Below the pieces are notes generated by a model that searched no databases, had not been told where the DNA came from, and saw nothing but the letters and a program-made list of their open reading frames with translations. Below are positions 7,484 through 13,402 of a stretch of DNA of 13,402 nt, in pieces (the first letter of the stretch is position 1; every line of letters begins with the position of its first letter). This DNA is from Sphingomonas sp. GTDB lineage: Bacteria; Pseudomonadota; Alphaproteobacteria; Sphingomonadales; Sphingomonadaceae. Location: contig JAICVC010000044.1 of assembly GCA_025935515.1 (NCBI GenBank), positions 1-13,402 on the forward strand, given 5' to 3'. A program made the position numbers and the translations under genes.

Positions 7484-7491
7484 GGGAGCGT

Positions 7492-7520
7492 TGCTAGTCG
7501 GGCTGTCAAATCACCGTCAA
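7492..7520 (-). promoter_or_regulatory. Candidate promoter of the btuB riboswitch transcript
   Basis: TTGACG (7520-7515) is a good -35 box. Seventeen bases later comes CTAGCA (7497-7492), a weak -10 box. Transcription would start near 7485, two bases before the first base of riboswitch helix P1, which supports the placement. A second -35-like TTGACA (7509-7504) has no matching -10 box. The 55 bp between riboswitch and the divergent gene at 7539 must hold the promoters for both directions, so they may overlap. Confidence 0.35.
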
Positions 7521-7538
7521 GCCGATTATTGGACCAGC

Positions 7539-8072
7539 ATGACCACGAACCACAGCCGCCTCATTGCTCTACTCACCGCGATCGTCGTCGTCGCCGCCCT
7601 GCGCCTCGTGCCGCATCCGCCGAACTTCACGCCGATCGGTGCGATGGCCTTGTTCAGCGGCGCCTATCTCGGACGGCGGTCACTGGCCTTTGCAGCCCCG
7701 CTGGCGGCCATGGCGCTAAGCGACGCGGTGCTCGGCTTTTACCCGGGCTTCTGGATCACCTATCTCGCGGTCGGATTAATCGTGCTGCTCGGCTGGCTTG
7801 CGCTTTCGCGAATGTCCCTGCTGCGCGTCGGCGGTGCTGCCGTCGCCAGCTCGGTTCTGTTCTTCCTCGTCAGCAATTTCGGAACTTGGGCGCTCAGCGG
7901 CATGTACCCGCATAGCTTGAGCGGCCTTGGCGCCTGTTATCTCGCCGCGGTCCCGTTCTTCCAGAACACGCTTGCCGGTGACCTGTTCTACGCGGCGTTG
8001 CTGTTCGGCGGGTTCGCGGCCGCCGAACAACTGGCGCCGCGGCTTCGGGCAGGGGCGACGCAAACCGCCTGA
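7539..8072 (+). CDS. DUF6580-type small membrane protein, possible transporter
   Basis: This is a hydrophobic 177-residue protein with five or six predicted membrane helices (about 8-24, 32-47, 50-68, 72-92, 97-117 and 145-162). It looks like the uncharacterised DUF6580 family, for which HPPNFTPIGAMALFSGAYLG (26-45), PLAAMALSDAVLGFYPG (54-70) and CYLAAVPFFQNTLAGDLFY (133-151) are the characteristic stretches; the assignment is by eye. Size and layout recall the substrate-binding (S) component of ECF-type vitamin transporters, but no ECF ATPase or T-component gene is nearby. It diverges from the riboswitch-controlled btuB, which makes a role in moving cobalamin or a related compound across the inner membrane an attractive guess. 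The riboswitch itself lies on the other strand and would not control this gene. The sole cysteine is Cys133. ATG 7539 is chosen because upstream codons are not protein-like and run into the riboswitch; its ribosome-binding site is weak. Confidence 0.75.
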   Translation: MTTNHSRLIALLTAIVVVAALRLVPHPPNFTPIGAMALFSGAYLGRRSLAFAAPLAAMALSDAVLGFYPGFWITYLAVGLIVLLGWLALSRMSLLRVGGAAVASSVLFFLVSNFGTWALSGMYPHSLSGLGACYLAAVPFFQNTLAGDLFYAALLFGGFAAAEQLAPRLRAGATQTA

Positions 8073-8132
8073 AGCTGCTGCTGTTGGTTGCATCTTGACT
8101 GCCCTCCCTGTAGAGGCGCCGCTCAACTTGAC

Positions 8133-8155
8133 GCCGCTGGTCGGAAACCAGCGGC
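8133..8155 (+). promoter_or_regulatory. Leader hairpin upstream of rpmE
   Basis: GCCGCTGGT (8133-8141) and ACCAGCGGC (8147-8155) form a perfect 9-bp stem with loop CGGAA, ending 19 nt before the rpmE start and just ahead of its ribosome-binding site AAGGA. No T-run follows, so it is not a standard terminator for the upstream gene. A promoter-like TTGACT (8095-8100) lies before it, with GTAGAGGCGCC from 8111; the spacing is too short for a standard -35/-10 pair. Leader RNAs controlling L31 are known in other bacterial groups, so an autoregulatory structure is possible. Confidence 0.45.
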
Positions 8156-8174
8156 TAAGCCAAGGAAATCAAAG

Positions 8175-8405
8175 ATGAAGTCCGGTATCCATCCCGACTA
8201 CCACATGATCAATGTCGAAATGACCGACGGCACCAAGTTCCAGGTCCGCTCGACCTGGGGCAAAGAGGGCGACACGATGCACCTCGACATCGACCCCAAG
8301 GTGCATCCCGCGTGGACCGGCGGCAACCAGAAGCTGCTCGACACCGGCGGCCAGGTCGCGCGCTTCAACAAGCGCTTCGGCGGTCTCACCCTCGGTAAAA
8401 AATAA
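8175..8405 (+). CDS. rpmE: Ribosomal protein bL31 (cysteine-free type)
   Basis: This 76-residue protein of the large ribosomal subunit sits at the bridge to the small subunit. The start MKSGIHPDYH and the end TGGQVARFNKRFGG are diagnostic for bL31, and the central VHPAWTGGNQK also matches. The zinc-binding cysteines of the E. coli RpmE form are all missing, so this is the zinc-independent (C-minus) type usual in alphaproteobacteria. ATG 8175 follows AAGGA at 8162-8166 by 8 nt. The frame is open further upstream, but those codons belong to the leader hairpin. The next gene starts 2 nt after its stop. Confidence 0.96.
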   Translation: MKSGIHPDYHMINVEMTDGTKFQVRSTWGKEGDTMHLDIDPKVHPAWTGGNQKLLDTGGQVARFNKRFGGLTLGKK

Positions 8406-8407
8406 GC

Positions 8408-8938
8408 TTGTTCCGCGAAGCACCGCGGATCGAGACGGAACGGCTGATCCTGCGCGAATTCCGCGCATCGGATCTTGCCGCGCTGGTCTCGATATGGAGC
8501 GACGATGAGGTCGTCCGCTACGTCGGCGGCCAGAAGCTGAGCCGGGAGGATACCTGGCGCCGGACCCTGGCTGCATGCGGCCAGTGGCCCTACGAAGGCT
8601 TCGGCTACTGGATCGCCGAGCGCAGGACAGATGGCGCGGTCGTCGGCCAGCTCGGCTTCGCTGATTTCAAGCGGGCGATGGAACCGAGCATCGAGGGCCA
8701 GCCGGAGCTTGGCTATGTGTTCGACCGCAGCGTGCATGGACAGGGGATCGCCGCCGAAGCATGCACGGCCGCGCTCGGCTGGGCCGACGCAAACCTCAAC
8801 GCATCATCCTACCCGGCAATCATTTCGCCGGAAAACAAGGCGTCGATCCGCCTCGCCGAACGCCTGGGGTTCCGGCGGGAAGCCGACGCGACTTATCGCG
8901 GCGAGGCGATTGCGCTGTTTCGGCGAACCAAGTCCTGA
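8408..8938 (+). CDS. GNAT-family N-acetyltransferase (RimJ/RimL-like)
   Basis: This 176-residue GNAT acetyltransferase transfers an acetyl group from acetyl-CoA to an amine. RIETERLILREFRASDL (7-23) is the start typical of the RimJ/RimL branch. The acetyl-CoA site is ELGYVFDRSVHGQGIAAEA (100-118), with the pyrophosphate-binding loop HGQGIA at 110-115. IISPENKASIRLAERLGFRR (138-157) is motif B. The substrate cannot be told; many members act on small molecules, others on ribosomal proteins. The start is TTG at 8408, 2 nt after the rpmE stop and without a good ribosome-binding site of its own, so it is probably translated by coupling from rpmE. It converges on the DUF2207 gene with a gap of 4 nt and no visible terminator between. 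Confidence 0.9.
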   Translation: MFREAPRIETERLILREFRASDLAALVSIWSDDEVVRYVGGQKLSREDTWRRTLAACGQWPYEGFGYWIAERRTDGAVVGQLGFADFKRAMEPSIEGQPELGYVFDRSVHGQGIAAEACTAALGWADANLNASSYPAIISPENKASIRLAERLGFRREADATYRGEAIALFRRTKS

Positions 8939-8942
8939 AGGG

Positions 8943-10841
8943 CTACCAGCCGCCGCCTCCGCCGCCACCCCCGCCGCCGCCTGAGAAGCCGCCGCCGCCC
9001 GATCCGCTGCTCGATCCCGGCGCGGTCGAAGCCGAGCTGATGGTGTCCGACAGGGAGGAGCCCACGCTGTCGGCAAATCCCGCCGGATTGTCCCACGGAT
9101 TGCTCGAGCCCGAATACCAGGCAAAGCCCTGCTGTCCCGAAGCGGCAGCCGCGGCAAGCACGCCCGCAAAGCGGTCGGCCCAGCGGTTTTCGACCCCGAG
9201 GGCGATGGCATAAGGCAAATAGCGCTCGAAAATCTCGGGTGTGTCCTCGGGTGCCGTCATCCGGTCGAGCCGCTCGCGCTCGGTGATCGACAGATATTGT
9301 TTGAACCCGGCGATGCGGTCGAGAACGCGCCGGCCCTCCTGCGTCGGCGCGTCGATCCAGAAGAAGGCTGAAACGACCAGCGGCAAGGCGAGGAGGGGCA
9401 GGCCGAGTGGCAGCCACCAACCGCTCTGTAGCGCCTGGAAAAGGACCGGCGCACCGGTTCCGATGGCCAGCGCCGCGAACGCGAAGCCAAGGAGAGAAAC
9501 CAGGCACTTGCCGACGGCGCCGGCGGTGTGGACCCACATGAACAGCAGCGCGGCGGTGACTGCGGCGCCCAGCGGCACCAGTACCAGCGTCATCGCGAGG
9601 CCCATGGCGGCGGCAATCGCGGCCGAGACCAGCCACAGAGCGCCAATCAGCAGCAGGAGGCCGGCAATCGCCCATCCCCAGTTCTTGTTGAACAACTTGC
9701 CTTCGTACCGCTTCTTCAAGACGTCATCCAAAGCCTTCTTGGCGGAGGAAAATTTGGCGTGATTCTTTTGCTCCATCATGATCGATTCGCCGGTCGTGGC
9801 GAGCTCCGCCAATGCCGCAGCTTCTTCAGGGGGCAGCGGATCCGCGCCGGCAAGCCGGTCGAGGCGGGTCTTGTCGCGCGACAGCCAGCCGCCTTCCTCT
9901 TCGACCAGCCGGACGTGTCCGCGCACCCCCATGTCGACCAGCGCCGCGGCAAAGACGCGGTTGTCCGAGTCCATTTTGGTCACGTAGCGCATCCCCGCGG
10001 GCGTGAGGTCATCGGGCGGCGCGAAGCTCGGAACGACGGTCCCGGCGGGCGGGTCGCGCCCCGCACGTTGCCAGGCGACGTAGTAGAAGACTCCCAGCCC
10101 TAGCAGCGTGAGTGCTCCCACTAGCGGAGGCCCGTAGTCCGCCAGCCAGTCGGCCAGTCGGTCACCCGAAGAGGCCTCCGCCACGACGCCTTTCGGGAAG
10201 GCGACGGCGACAGTCAGGCCTTCGCCCGGTGCGAGCTCGCTGGTCGTTCGGAACAGGATTTCGCCGGGCTTTTCATCGGCCACCTCGGCGTTCGATGCCG
10301 TGGAACCATATCCGCCGGTATAGGCGGCGCGCTGGCCGAACCGCCGCGCCTGCGGAAGGCGGATGCGCGCTTCGGCGCTGTCGATCGCGAACGCCCAGCC
10401 GTTGCCCGTCGCGTTCCAGTAGAGCTCGTCATAATCCTTGAAGCGGCCGATCTGCCGCGTGGTCCGATAATGGAGGGCGTAGCTGTGCTCGCCGGCATCG
10501 ACGACCTTGTCGGCGTCGCCGAGCTTGATCCGGACGCCGTTCCCGAAAGGCTCCACGTTCGCCGCGACCGGAAGTCCGTCGAGCGTCGCGCCTTCGAACT
10601 TAAAGCCGACACGGACCTGGCCGCCGTTCCGCCCACGATAGCGGGTGGGGAAATCCCGATAGATGCCGTGATTGATGCGGTCGTTCTCGGCCCGGACGAC
10701 GATCGTCTCGGTCACCTCGAGCGAGCTGTCCTTCTGGATCTGGACGTCGCTCAGGTAACGGAGAATGCGCTCGTCCGCCCGCGCCGCGGCGGGAACCAGG
10801 AACAACAGCAAAGCGGGGAGGGCGCGCCAGGCGCTTCCCAT
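8943..10841 (-). CDS. DUF2207 membrane protein with Gly-rich C-terminus
   Basis: This 632-residue protein belongs to the DUF2207 family, whose function is unknown. It has a signal peptide (1-22, LPALLLFLVPAAARA). A family-typical extracytoplasmic beta domain follows (about 24-225, with NHGIYRDFPTRYRG and DELYWNATGNGW). After it come a membrane helix (about 239-256), a soluble section (257-388) and several helices between 389 and 495. The C-terminal segment contains YLPYAIALGVENRWADRF (541-558), a conserved DUF2207 motif. The last 18 residues are nearly all Gly and end in Trp, encoded by the CCG-rich tract at 8946-9000. The gene starts 2 nt after lemA stops and lacks a strong ribosome-binding site, so it is probably coupled to lemA. 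LemA and DUF2207 genes are often neighbours, which implies a shared envelope role; no reaction can be assigned. Confidence 0.9.
   Translation of the reverse strand: MGSAWRALPALLLFLVPAAARADERILRYLSDVQIQKDSSLEVTETIVVRAENDRINHGIYRDFPTRYRGRNGGQVRVGFKFEGATLDGLPVAANVEPFGNGVRIKLGDADKVVDAGEHSYALHYRTTRQIGRFKDYDELYWNATGNGWAFAIDSAEARIRLPQARRFGQRAAYTGGYGSTASNAEVADEKPGEILFRTTSELAPGEGLTVAVAFPKGVVAEASSGDRLADWLADYGPPLVGALTLLGLGVFYYVAWQRAGRDPPAGTVVPSFAPPDDLTPAGMRYVTKMDSDNRVFAAALVDMGVRGHVRLVEEEGGWLSRDKTRLDRLAGADPLPPEEAAALAELATTGESIMMEQKNHAKFSSAKKALDDVLKKRYEGKLFNKNWGWAIAGLLLLIGALWLVSAAIAAAMGLAMTLVLVPLGAAVTAALLFMWVHTAGAVGKCLVSLLGFAFAALAIGTGAPVLFQALQSGWWLPLGLPLLALPLVVSAFFWIDAPTQEGRRVLDRIAGFKQYLSITERERLDRMTAPEDTPEIFERYLPYAIALGVENRWADRFAGVLAAAAASGQQGFAWYSGSSNPWDNPAGFADSVGSSLSDTISSASTAPGSSSGSGGGGFSGGGGGGGGGGGW
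8946..9000. repeat. CCG/CGG low-complexity tract
   Basis: A run of CCG-like triplets, mixed with CCT and CCA, encodes the Gly-rich tail of the DUF2207 protein on the - strand. Such tracts change length easily by slippage, and the number of Gly codons may vary between strains. It lies wholly inside the gene. Confidence 0.7.
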
Positions 10842-10843
10842 GG

Positions 10844-11410
10844 TCAGGCGGCCGGCTTCGGGAACGATACCTTGGGGGCGCTTTGGATGGCGGGATCGTC
10901 ATCCTGGTAGAACGGCTCTTCGGTGAAACCCAGCGGCCGGGCGATGAGGACAGGCGGAAAGCTCTGGATGGTCGTGTTGAGGTCGCGGACGGTGGCGTTG
11001 TAATAGCGCCGAGCCGCCTGCAACTCGCCTTCGATGTTCGCCAGCTGGTCCTGCAATTGCAGGAAGTTGGTGTTGGCCTTGAGCTCGGGATAGGCCTCGG
11101 CGACCGCGAACAGCCGGCCGAGCATTCCGGTCAGCTGGGCGTCAGCCTGCGCCGTCGCGGCGACACTGCCGGCATTCACCGACGCGGCGCGGGCCTTCGA
11201 GACTTCCTCGAACACTTCGCGTTCGTGCGTGGCGTAGCCCTGCACGGTCTCGACGAGGTTGGGGATGAGGTCGGCGCGGCGCCTCAGCTGGACGGTGATC
11301 CCGCTGAAGCCTTCCTTGACCAGCGCGCGCAGGCGCACCAGCCGGTTGTAGGTCGCGACAAGGTACAAAAGGACCAGGACGGCAGCGCCAAGGACAATCC
11401 AGCCAATCAT
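10844..11410 (-). CDS. lemA: LemA family protein
   Basis: This 188-residue LemA-family protein has one N-terminal membrane helix (about 3-20, IVLGAAVLVLLYLVATYN) followed by a helical bundle. The family hallmark RRRADLIPNLVETVQGYA is at 43-60, followed by the expected YPELKANTNFLQLQDQLANIE and AARRYYNATVRDLN. Biochemical function is unknown. The start at 11410 is chosen over an open frame further upstream because GGGGGAAA lies 4 nt before it and the helix then begins at residue 3. The stop is 2 nt before the DUF2207 gene, so the two form an operon. Confidence 0.93.
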   Translation of the reverse strand: MIGWIVLGAAVLVLLYLVATYNRLVRLRALVKEGFSGITVQLRRRADLIPNLVETVQGYATHEREVFEEVSKARAASVNAGSVAATAQADAQLTGMLGRLFAVAEAYPELKANTNFLQLQDQLANIEGELQAARRYYNATVRDLNTTIQSFPPVLIARPLGFTEEPFYQDDDPAIQSAPKVSFPKPAA

Positions 11411-11466
11411 GATTTCCCCCGAGAATTCGCGGCGGAACATAGGGTGGTTCAAAAGAGGCGCCTAGT

Positions 11467-11488
11467 GGCAGCTTTCGACCCATTGCCG
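11467..11488. repeat. Intergenic repeat copy A
   Basis: GGCAGCTTTCGACCCATTGC begins here, followed by CG. It shares its frame GGCAGCTT-N4-ACCCATT with copy B at 12460-12484, in the same orientation. The rest of the 152-bp gap between the alpha/beta hydrolase stop and lemA shows nothing else that I can support except the lemA ribosome-binding site. Similar words occur, from memory, in intergenic repeats of alphaproteobacteria. Confidence 0.45.
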
Positions 11489-11562
11489 ACAATACCGACG
11501 CAGTAGGTCGATTGCATGCGCCGTCCGTCCCAAAGGTGCCCGTAACGTCCGAGGTCGCGTTG

Positions 11563-12423
11563 CTACTTTGCCGCTTTATCCCGGGTGGCTGATATGACCT
11601 CTCTGATTGCCCCTATGACCGCATTGGGCTGATCGGATTGGATGTAATGCCCGCTATCGGGCACCAGCCGTTGAACGCCGCGAGACGAGAGAGCAGCAAG
11701 ATCCGCATGGCCGCGATGCATTTCAGCATCCATAGCGGCGAACGTGGCCCGGGCGCTCACAGCGTCAGGGGTTCCGGGCGGCAGCTCCGGTACCTTGGTG
11801 GAAGTGAGGACGATGAGGGGCATCTCGCCGTAATTCCGCTTGGGATCGAGGACCTGCTTGGAGCTAATGAATAGAGGGTTTAGCAGTGCTTTGCCCGAAA
11901 GGGGTGGTTTGAGGACGGCCTTGTTCAGCCGGTCGCCTTGATCGGGTATGCTCGGGTCGACCAGAACCATCCCCACGACAGCTTCGGGAATTCGATCCTT
12001 CAACAGCAGGCTTTCGTAAGAGCCGAGGGAATGACCCACTACAACATAGGGCCCCTTCACTCGGACTGCTTTCAGGGCGGCAATGAGATCCGTCGTGTTA
12101 TCAGCTGCGGTCTCGCGCCCCGTCGACTTGCTGCTAAAGCCTGAGCCAAGCCTGTCCCAGGCGCACACCCGTGTCGTTCGGGCGATTTGCGGCTGGACGG
12201 CGCTCCAATCCGCCGACGACCCGCCCAAACCCGCAGTGAGGATTACAGTCGGCGAGCCGGCACCCATACACTCAAGATTGATCGTCTTCCCGCGAGCTAT
12301 TCGAGCGAGAGTGCCAGGGTGAGCGACATGCTTGTCGCTTGGATCAATCTGAGCGCCACGAAGCTCTGCCGCGCCTCCCGAAAATCCGGCTAGAACCAAG
12401 GTTGCAGCGACGAGGATACGCAT
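11563..12423 (-). CDS. Exported alpha/beta-fold hydrolase
   Basis: This 286-residue serine hydrolase of the alpha/beta fold has an N-terminal signal-like segment (MRILVAATLVLAGFSGGAA, 1-19), so it is probably periplasmic or secreted. The nucleophile elbow is GHSLG (130-134) with Ser132, and the catalytic His is His259 in DSGHY. The acid is uncertain; Asp156 in LVDPS is a candidate. TAGLGG (63-68) is likely the oxyanion loop, and CAWDRLGSGFS (87-97) is typical of the family. The substrate is unknown; esters are likely. The ATG at 12423 has no clear ribosome-binding site. G+C is lower than in neighbours (about 52-55% in two sampled 60-bp lines against 68% in gcdH), and repeats in the same orientation flank the gene, so recent acquisition is plausible. 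No partner gene is next to it. Confidence 0.88.
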   Translation of the reverse strand: MRILVAATLVLAGFSGGAAELRGAQIDPSDKHVAHPGTLARIARGKTINLECMGAGSPTVILTAGLGGSSADWSAVQPQIARTTRVCAWDRLGSGFSSKSTGRETAADNTTDLIAALKAVRVKGPYVVVGHSLGSYESLLLKDRIPEAVVGMVLVDPSIPDQGDRLNKAVLKPPLSGKALLNPLFISSKQVLDPKRNYGEMPLIVLTSTKVPELPPGTPDAVSARATFAAMDAEMHRGHADLAALSSRGVQRLVPDSGHYIQSDQPNAVIGAIREVISATRDKAAK

Positions 12424-12458
12424 CGACCGAAATTAGCATGACTACAGCAGTAGGAAAA

Positions 12459-12484
12459 CGGCAGCTTCCCACCCATTCCTGCCG
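12459..12484. repeat. Intergenic repeat copy B, able to form a hairpin
   Basis: CGGCAGCTTCCCACCCATTC begins here, followed by CTGCCG. The ends CGGCAG (12459-12464) and CTGCCG (12479-12484) pair as a 6-bp stem around a 14-nt loop. It is a degenerate copy of the repeat at 11467 in the same orientation. It lies in the 100-bp gap between the hydrolase start and the gcdH stop and could act as a weak gcdH terminator. Confidence 0.45.
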
Positions 12485-12523
12485 CTAGCGCGGAGGATTG
12501 CGGGGATGTCTCCAAGCGGGAAG

Positions 12524-13402
12524 CTAGAAGGCGCTGAGGCCGGTGATGGCGCGGCCCATGATGAGGGCGTGGACGTCGTGCGTGCCTTCGTAGGTGTTGA
12601 CCGTCTCGAGGTTCGCGGCGTGCCGCATCACCTGGAATTCGGCCGAGATACCGTTGCCGCCATGCATGTCGCGGGCGATGCGGGCGATCTCCAGCGCTTT
12701 CCCGCAATTGTTGCGCTTCACCATGCTGATGGTCTCAGGGATGAGCTCGCCCGCTTCGAGGCGACGACCCACGCGCAATGACGCCTGCAAGCCGAGCGAG
12801 ATTTCGGTCGCCATGTTGGCTAGCTTCAGCTGGACAAGCTGGTTAGCGGCGAGTGGCCGGCCGAACTGCTTGCGGTCGAGCGTGTACCGGCGGGCGGCGT
12901 GGTAGCAGGCCTCGGCGGCACCCATCGAGCCCCAACTGATCCCGTAGCGGGCGCGGTTGAGGCAACCGAACGGGCCTTTGAGGCCCTCTACATTGGGGAG
13001 GAGGGCGTCCTCGCCGACCTCGACCCCGTCCATCACGACCTCGCCGGTGACCGAGGCGCGGAGCGACAGCTTCTCCTTGATCTTCGGAGCGGTCAGGCCC
13101 TTGGCGCCCTTCTCGAGGACGAAGCCGCGGATCTTGCCGTCGTGGGCGTCCGATTTCGCCCACACGACGAACACGTCGGCGATCGGCGAGTTGGTGATCC
13201 ACATCTTGGCGCCGCTGAGCACATAGCCGCCCTGGACCTTCTGGGCCCGCGTGCGCATGCCACCGGGGTCGGAGCCCGCGTCGGGTTCGGTGAGGCCGAA
13301 GCAGCCGACCCATTCGCCGGTCGCCAGCCTGGGGAGATACTTCTTGCGCTGCTCCTCTGTCCCGTAGGCGAAGATCGGGTACATCACGAGGCTCGACTGG
13401 AC
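12524..13402 (-). CDS. gcdH: Glutaryl-CoA dehydrogenase, 3' part (5' end outside window)
   Basis: The last 292 residues of an acyl-CoA dehydrogenase run off the right edge. Close to whole-length matches with glutaryl-CoA dehydrogenase motifs are visible: GCFGLTEPDAGSDPGGM near the start, MWITNSPIADVFVVWAKS, LSLRASVTGEVVMDGVEVGE, GPFGCLNRARYGISWG and ARDMHGGNGISAEFQVMRH. The catalytic base is the Glu of NTYEGTHDVHALI (codon 12587-12589). The FAD enzyme oxidises and decarboxylates glutaryl-CoA to crotonyl-CoA in the breakdown of lysine, hydroxylysine and tryptophan. About 100 N-terminal residues are missing because of the window edge only; the frame is open to the last base. No partner genes of the pathway are visible. 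Confidence 0.93.
   Translation of the reverse strand, partial: VQSSLVMYPIFAYGTEEQRKKYLPRLATGEWVGCFGLTEPDAGSDPGGMRTRAQKVQGGYVLSGAKMWITNSPIADVFVVWAKSDAHDGKIRGFVLEKGAKGLTAPKIKEKLSLRASVTGEVVMDGVEVGEDALLPNVEGLKGPFGCLNRARYGISWGSMGAAEACYHAARRYTLDRKQFGRPLAANQLVQLKLANMATEISLGLQASLRVGRRLEAGELIPETISMVKRNNCGKALEIARIARDMHGGNGISAEFQVMRHAANLETVNTYEGTHDVHALIMGRAITGLSAF

Noticed and set aside
7267..7509. Upstream extension of btuB to include more N-terminal residues
   Set aside because: These codons are the riboswitch RNA; they give no signal peptide, and a strong ribosome-binding site marks 7266.
7401..7538. Longer N-terminus for the DUF6580 protein
   Set aside because: It would run through the riboswitch antisense, and the added residues are not membrane- or signal-like.
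8088..8174. Longer rpmE start
   Set aside because: The bL31 family starts at MKSGIHP; upstream codons form the leader hairpin.
8946..9000. Short tandem repeat as CRISPR or regulatory array
   Set aside because: It is triplet low complexity coding for Gly, with no spacers.
11420..11450. Possible heat-shock promoter of lemA (TTGAA and CCCTATGT on the minus strand)
   Set aside because: The two boxes are only 3 nt apart instead of 13-17, so they cannot form one sigma-32 promoter.

Overview
The window is GC-rich (about 65-68% in most genes) and looks like an alphaproteobacterium of the order Sphingomonadales. The evidence is the gene order dxr-rseP-bamA-ompH-fabZ without the lipid A genes lpxD and lpxA, the cysteine-free L31, the style of the proteins and the sphingomonad-like intergenic repeats. 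No database search was possible, so the taxonomy is inference.

Region 1 (1-5447, + strand) is the outer-membrane biogenesis cluster. It starts with a 3' fragment of dxr that is cut off from anything upstream by in-frame stops inside an 85-bp palindromic element (10-94). After it come rseP (site-2 protease), bamA (outer-membrane protein assembly), ompH/skp (periplasmic chaperone) and fabZ (fatty-acid dehydratase). They are packed with 1-nt overlaps or short gaps and are probably largely co-transcribed.

Region 2 (5416-8072) is a vitamin B12 locus. A btuB-type TonB-dependent receptor on the - strand sits behind a clear cobalamin riboswitch, followed by a hairpin that can hide the btuB ribosome-binding site. 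Divergent from it is a small multi-spanning membrane protein of the DUF6580 type that could be an inner-membrane transporter. The receptor is odd at both ends: there is no signal peptide after the strongly supported start, and no terminal aromatic residue because its 3' end runs 32 bp into fabZ.

Region 3 (8133-8938, + strand) holds rpmE (ribosomal protein L31), preceded by a strong leader hairpin, and a GNAT acetyltransferase gene coupled to it.

Region 4 (8943-11410, - strand) is a two-gene operon, lemA followed by a DUF2207 membrane protein with a Gly-rich tail ending in Trp.

Region 5 (11411-12523) is an exported alpha/beta hydrolase gene of visibly lower G+C (about 52-55% in sampled lines). 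It is flanked on both sides by degenerate copies, in the same orientation, of one short intergenic repeat, so it may have been acquired.

Region 6 (12524-13402, - strand) is the 3' part of gcdH (glutaryl-CoA dehydrogenase), whose 5' end lies beyond the window. No tRNA, rRNA, CRISPR array or transposase gene was seen.
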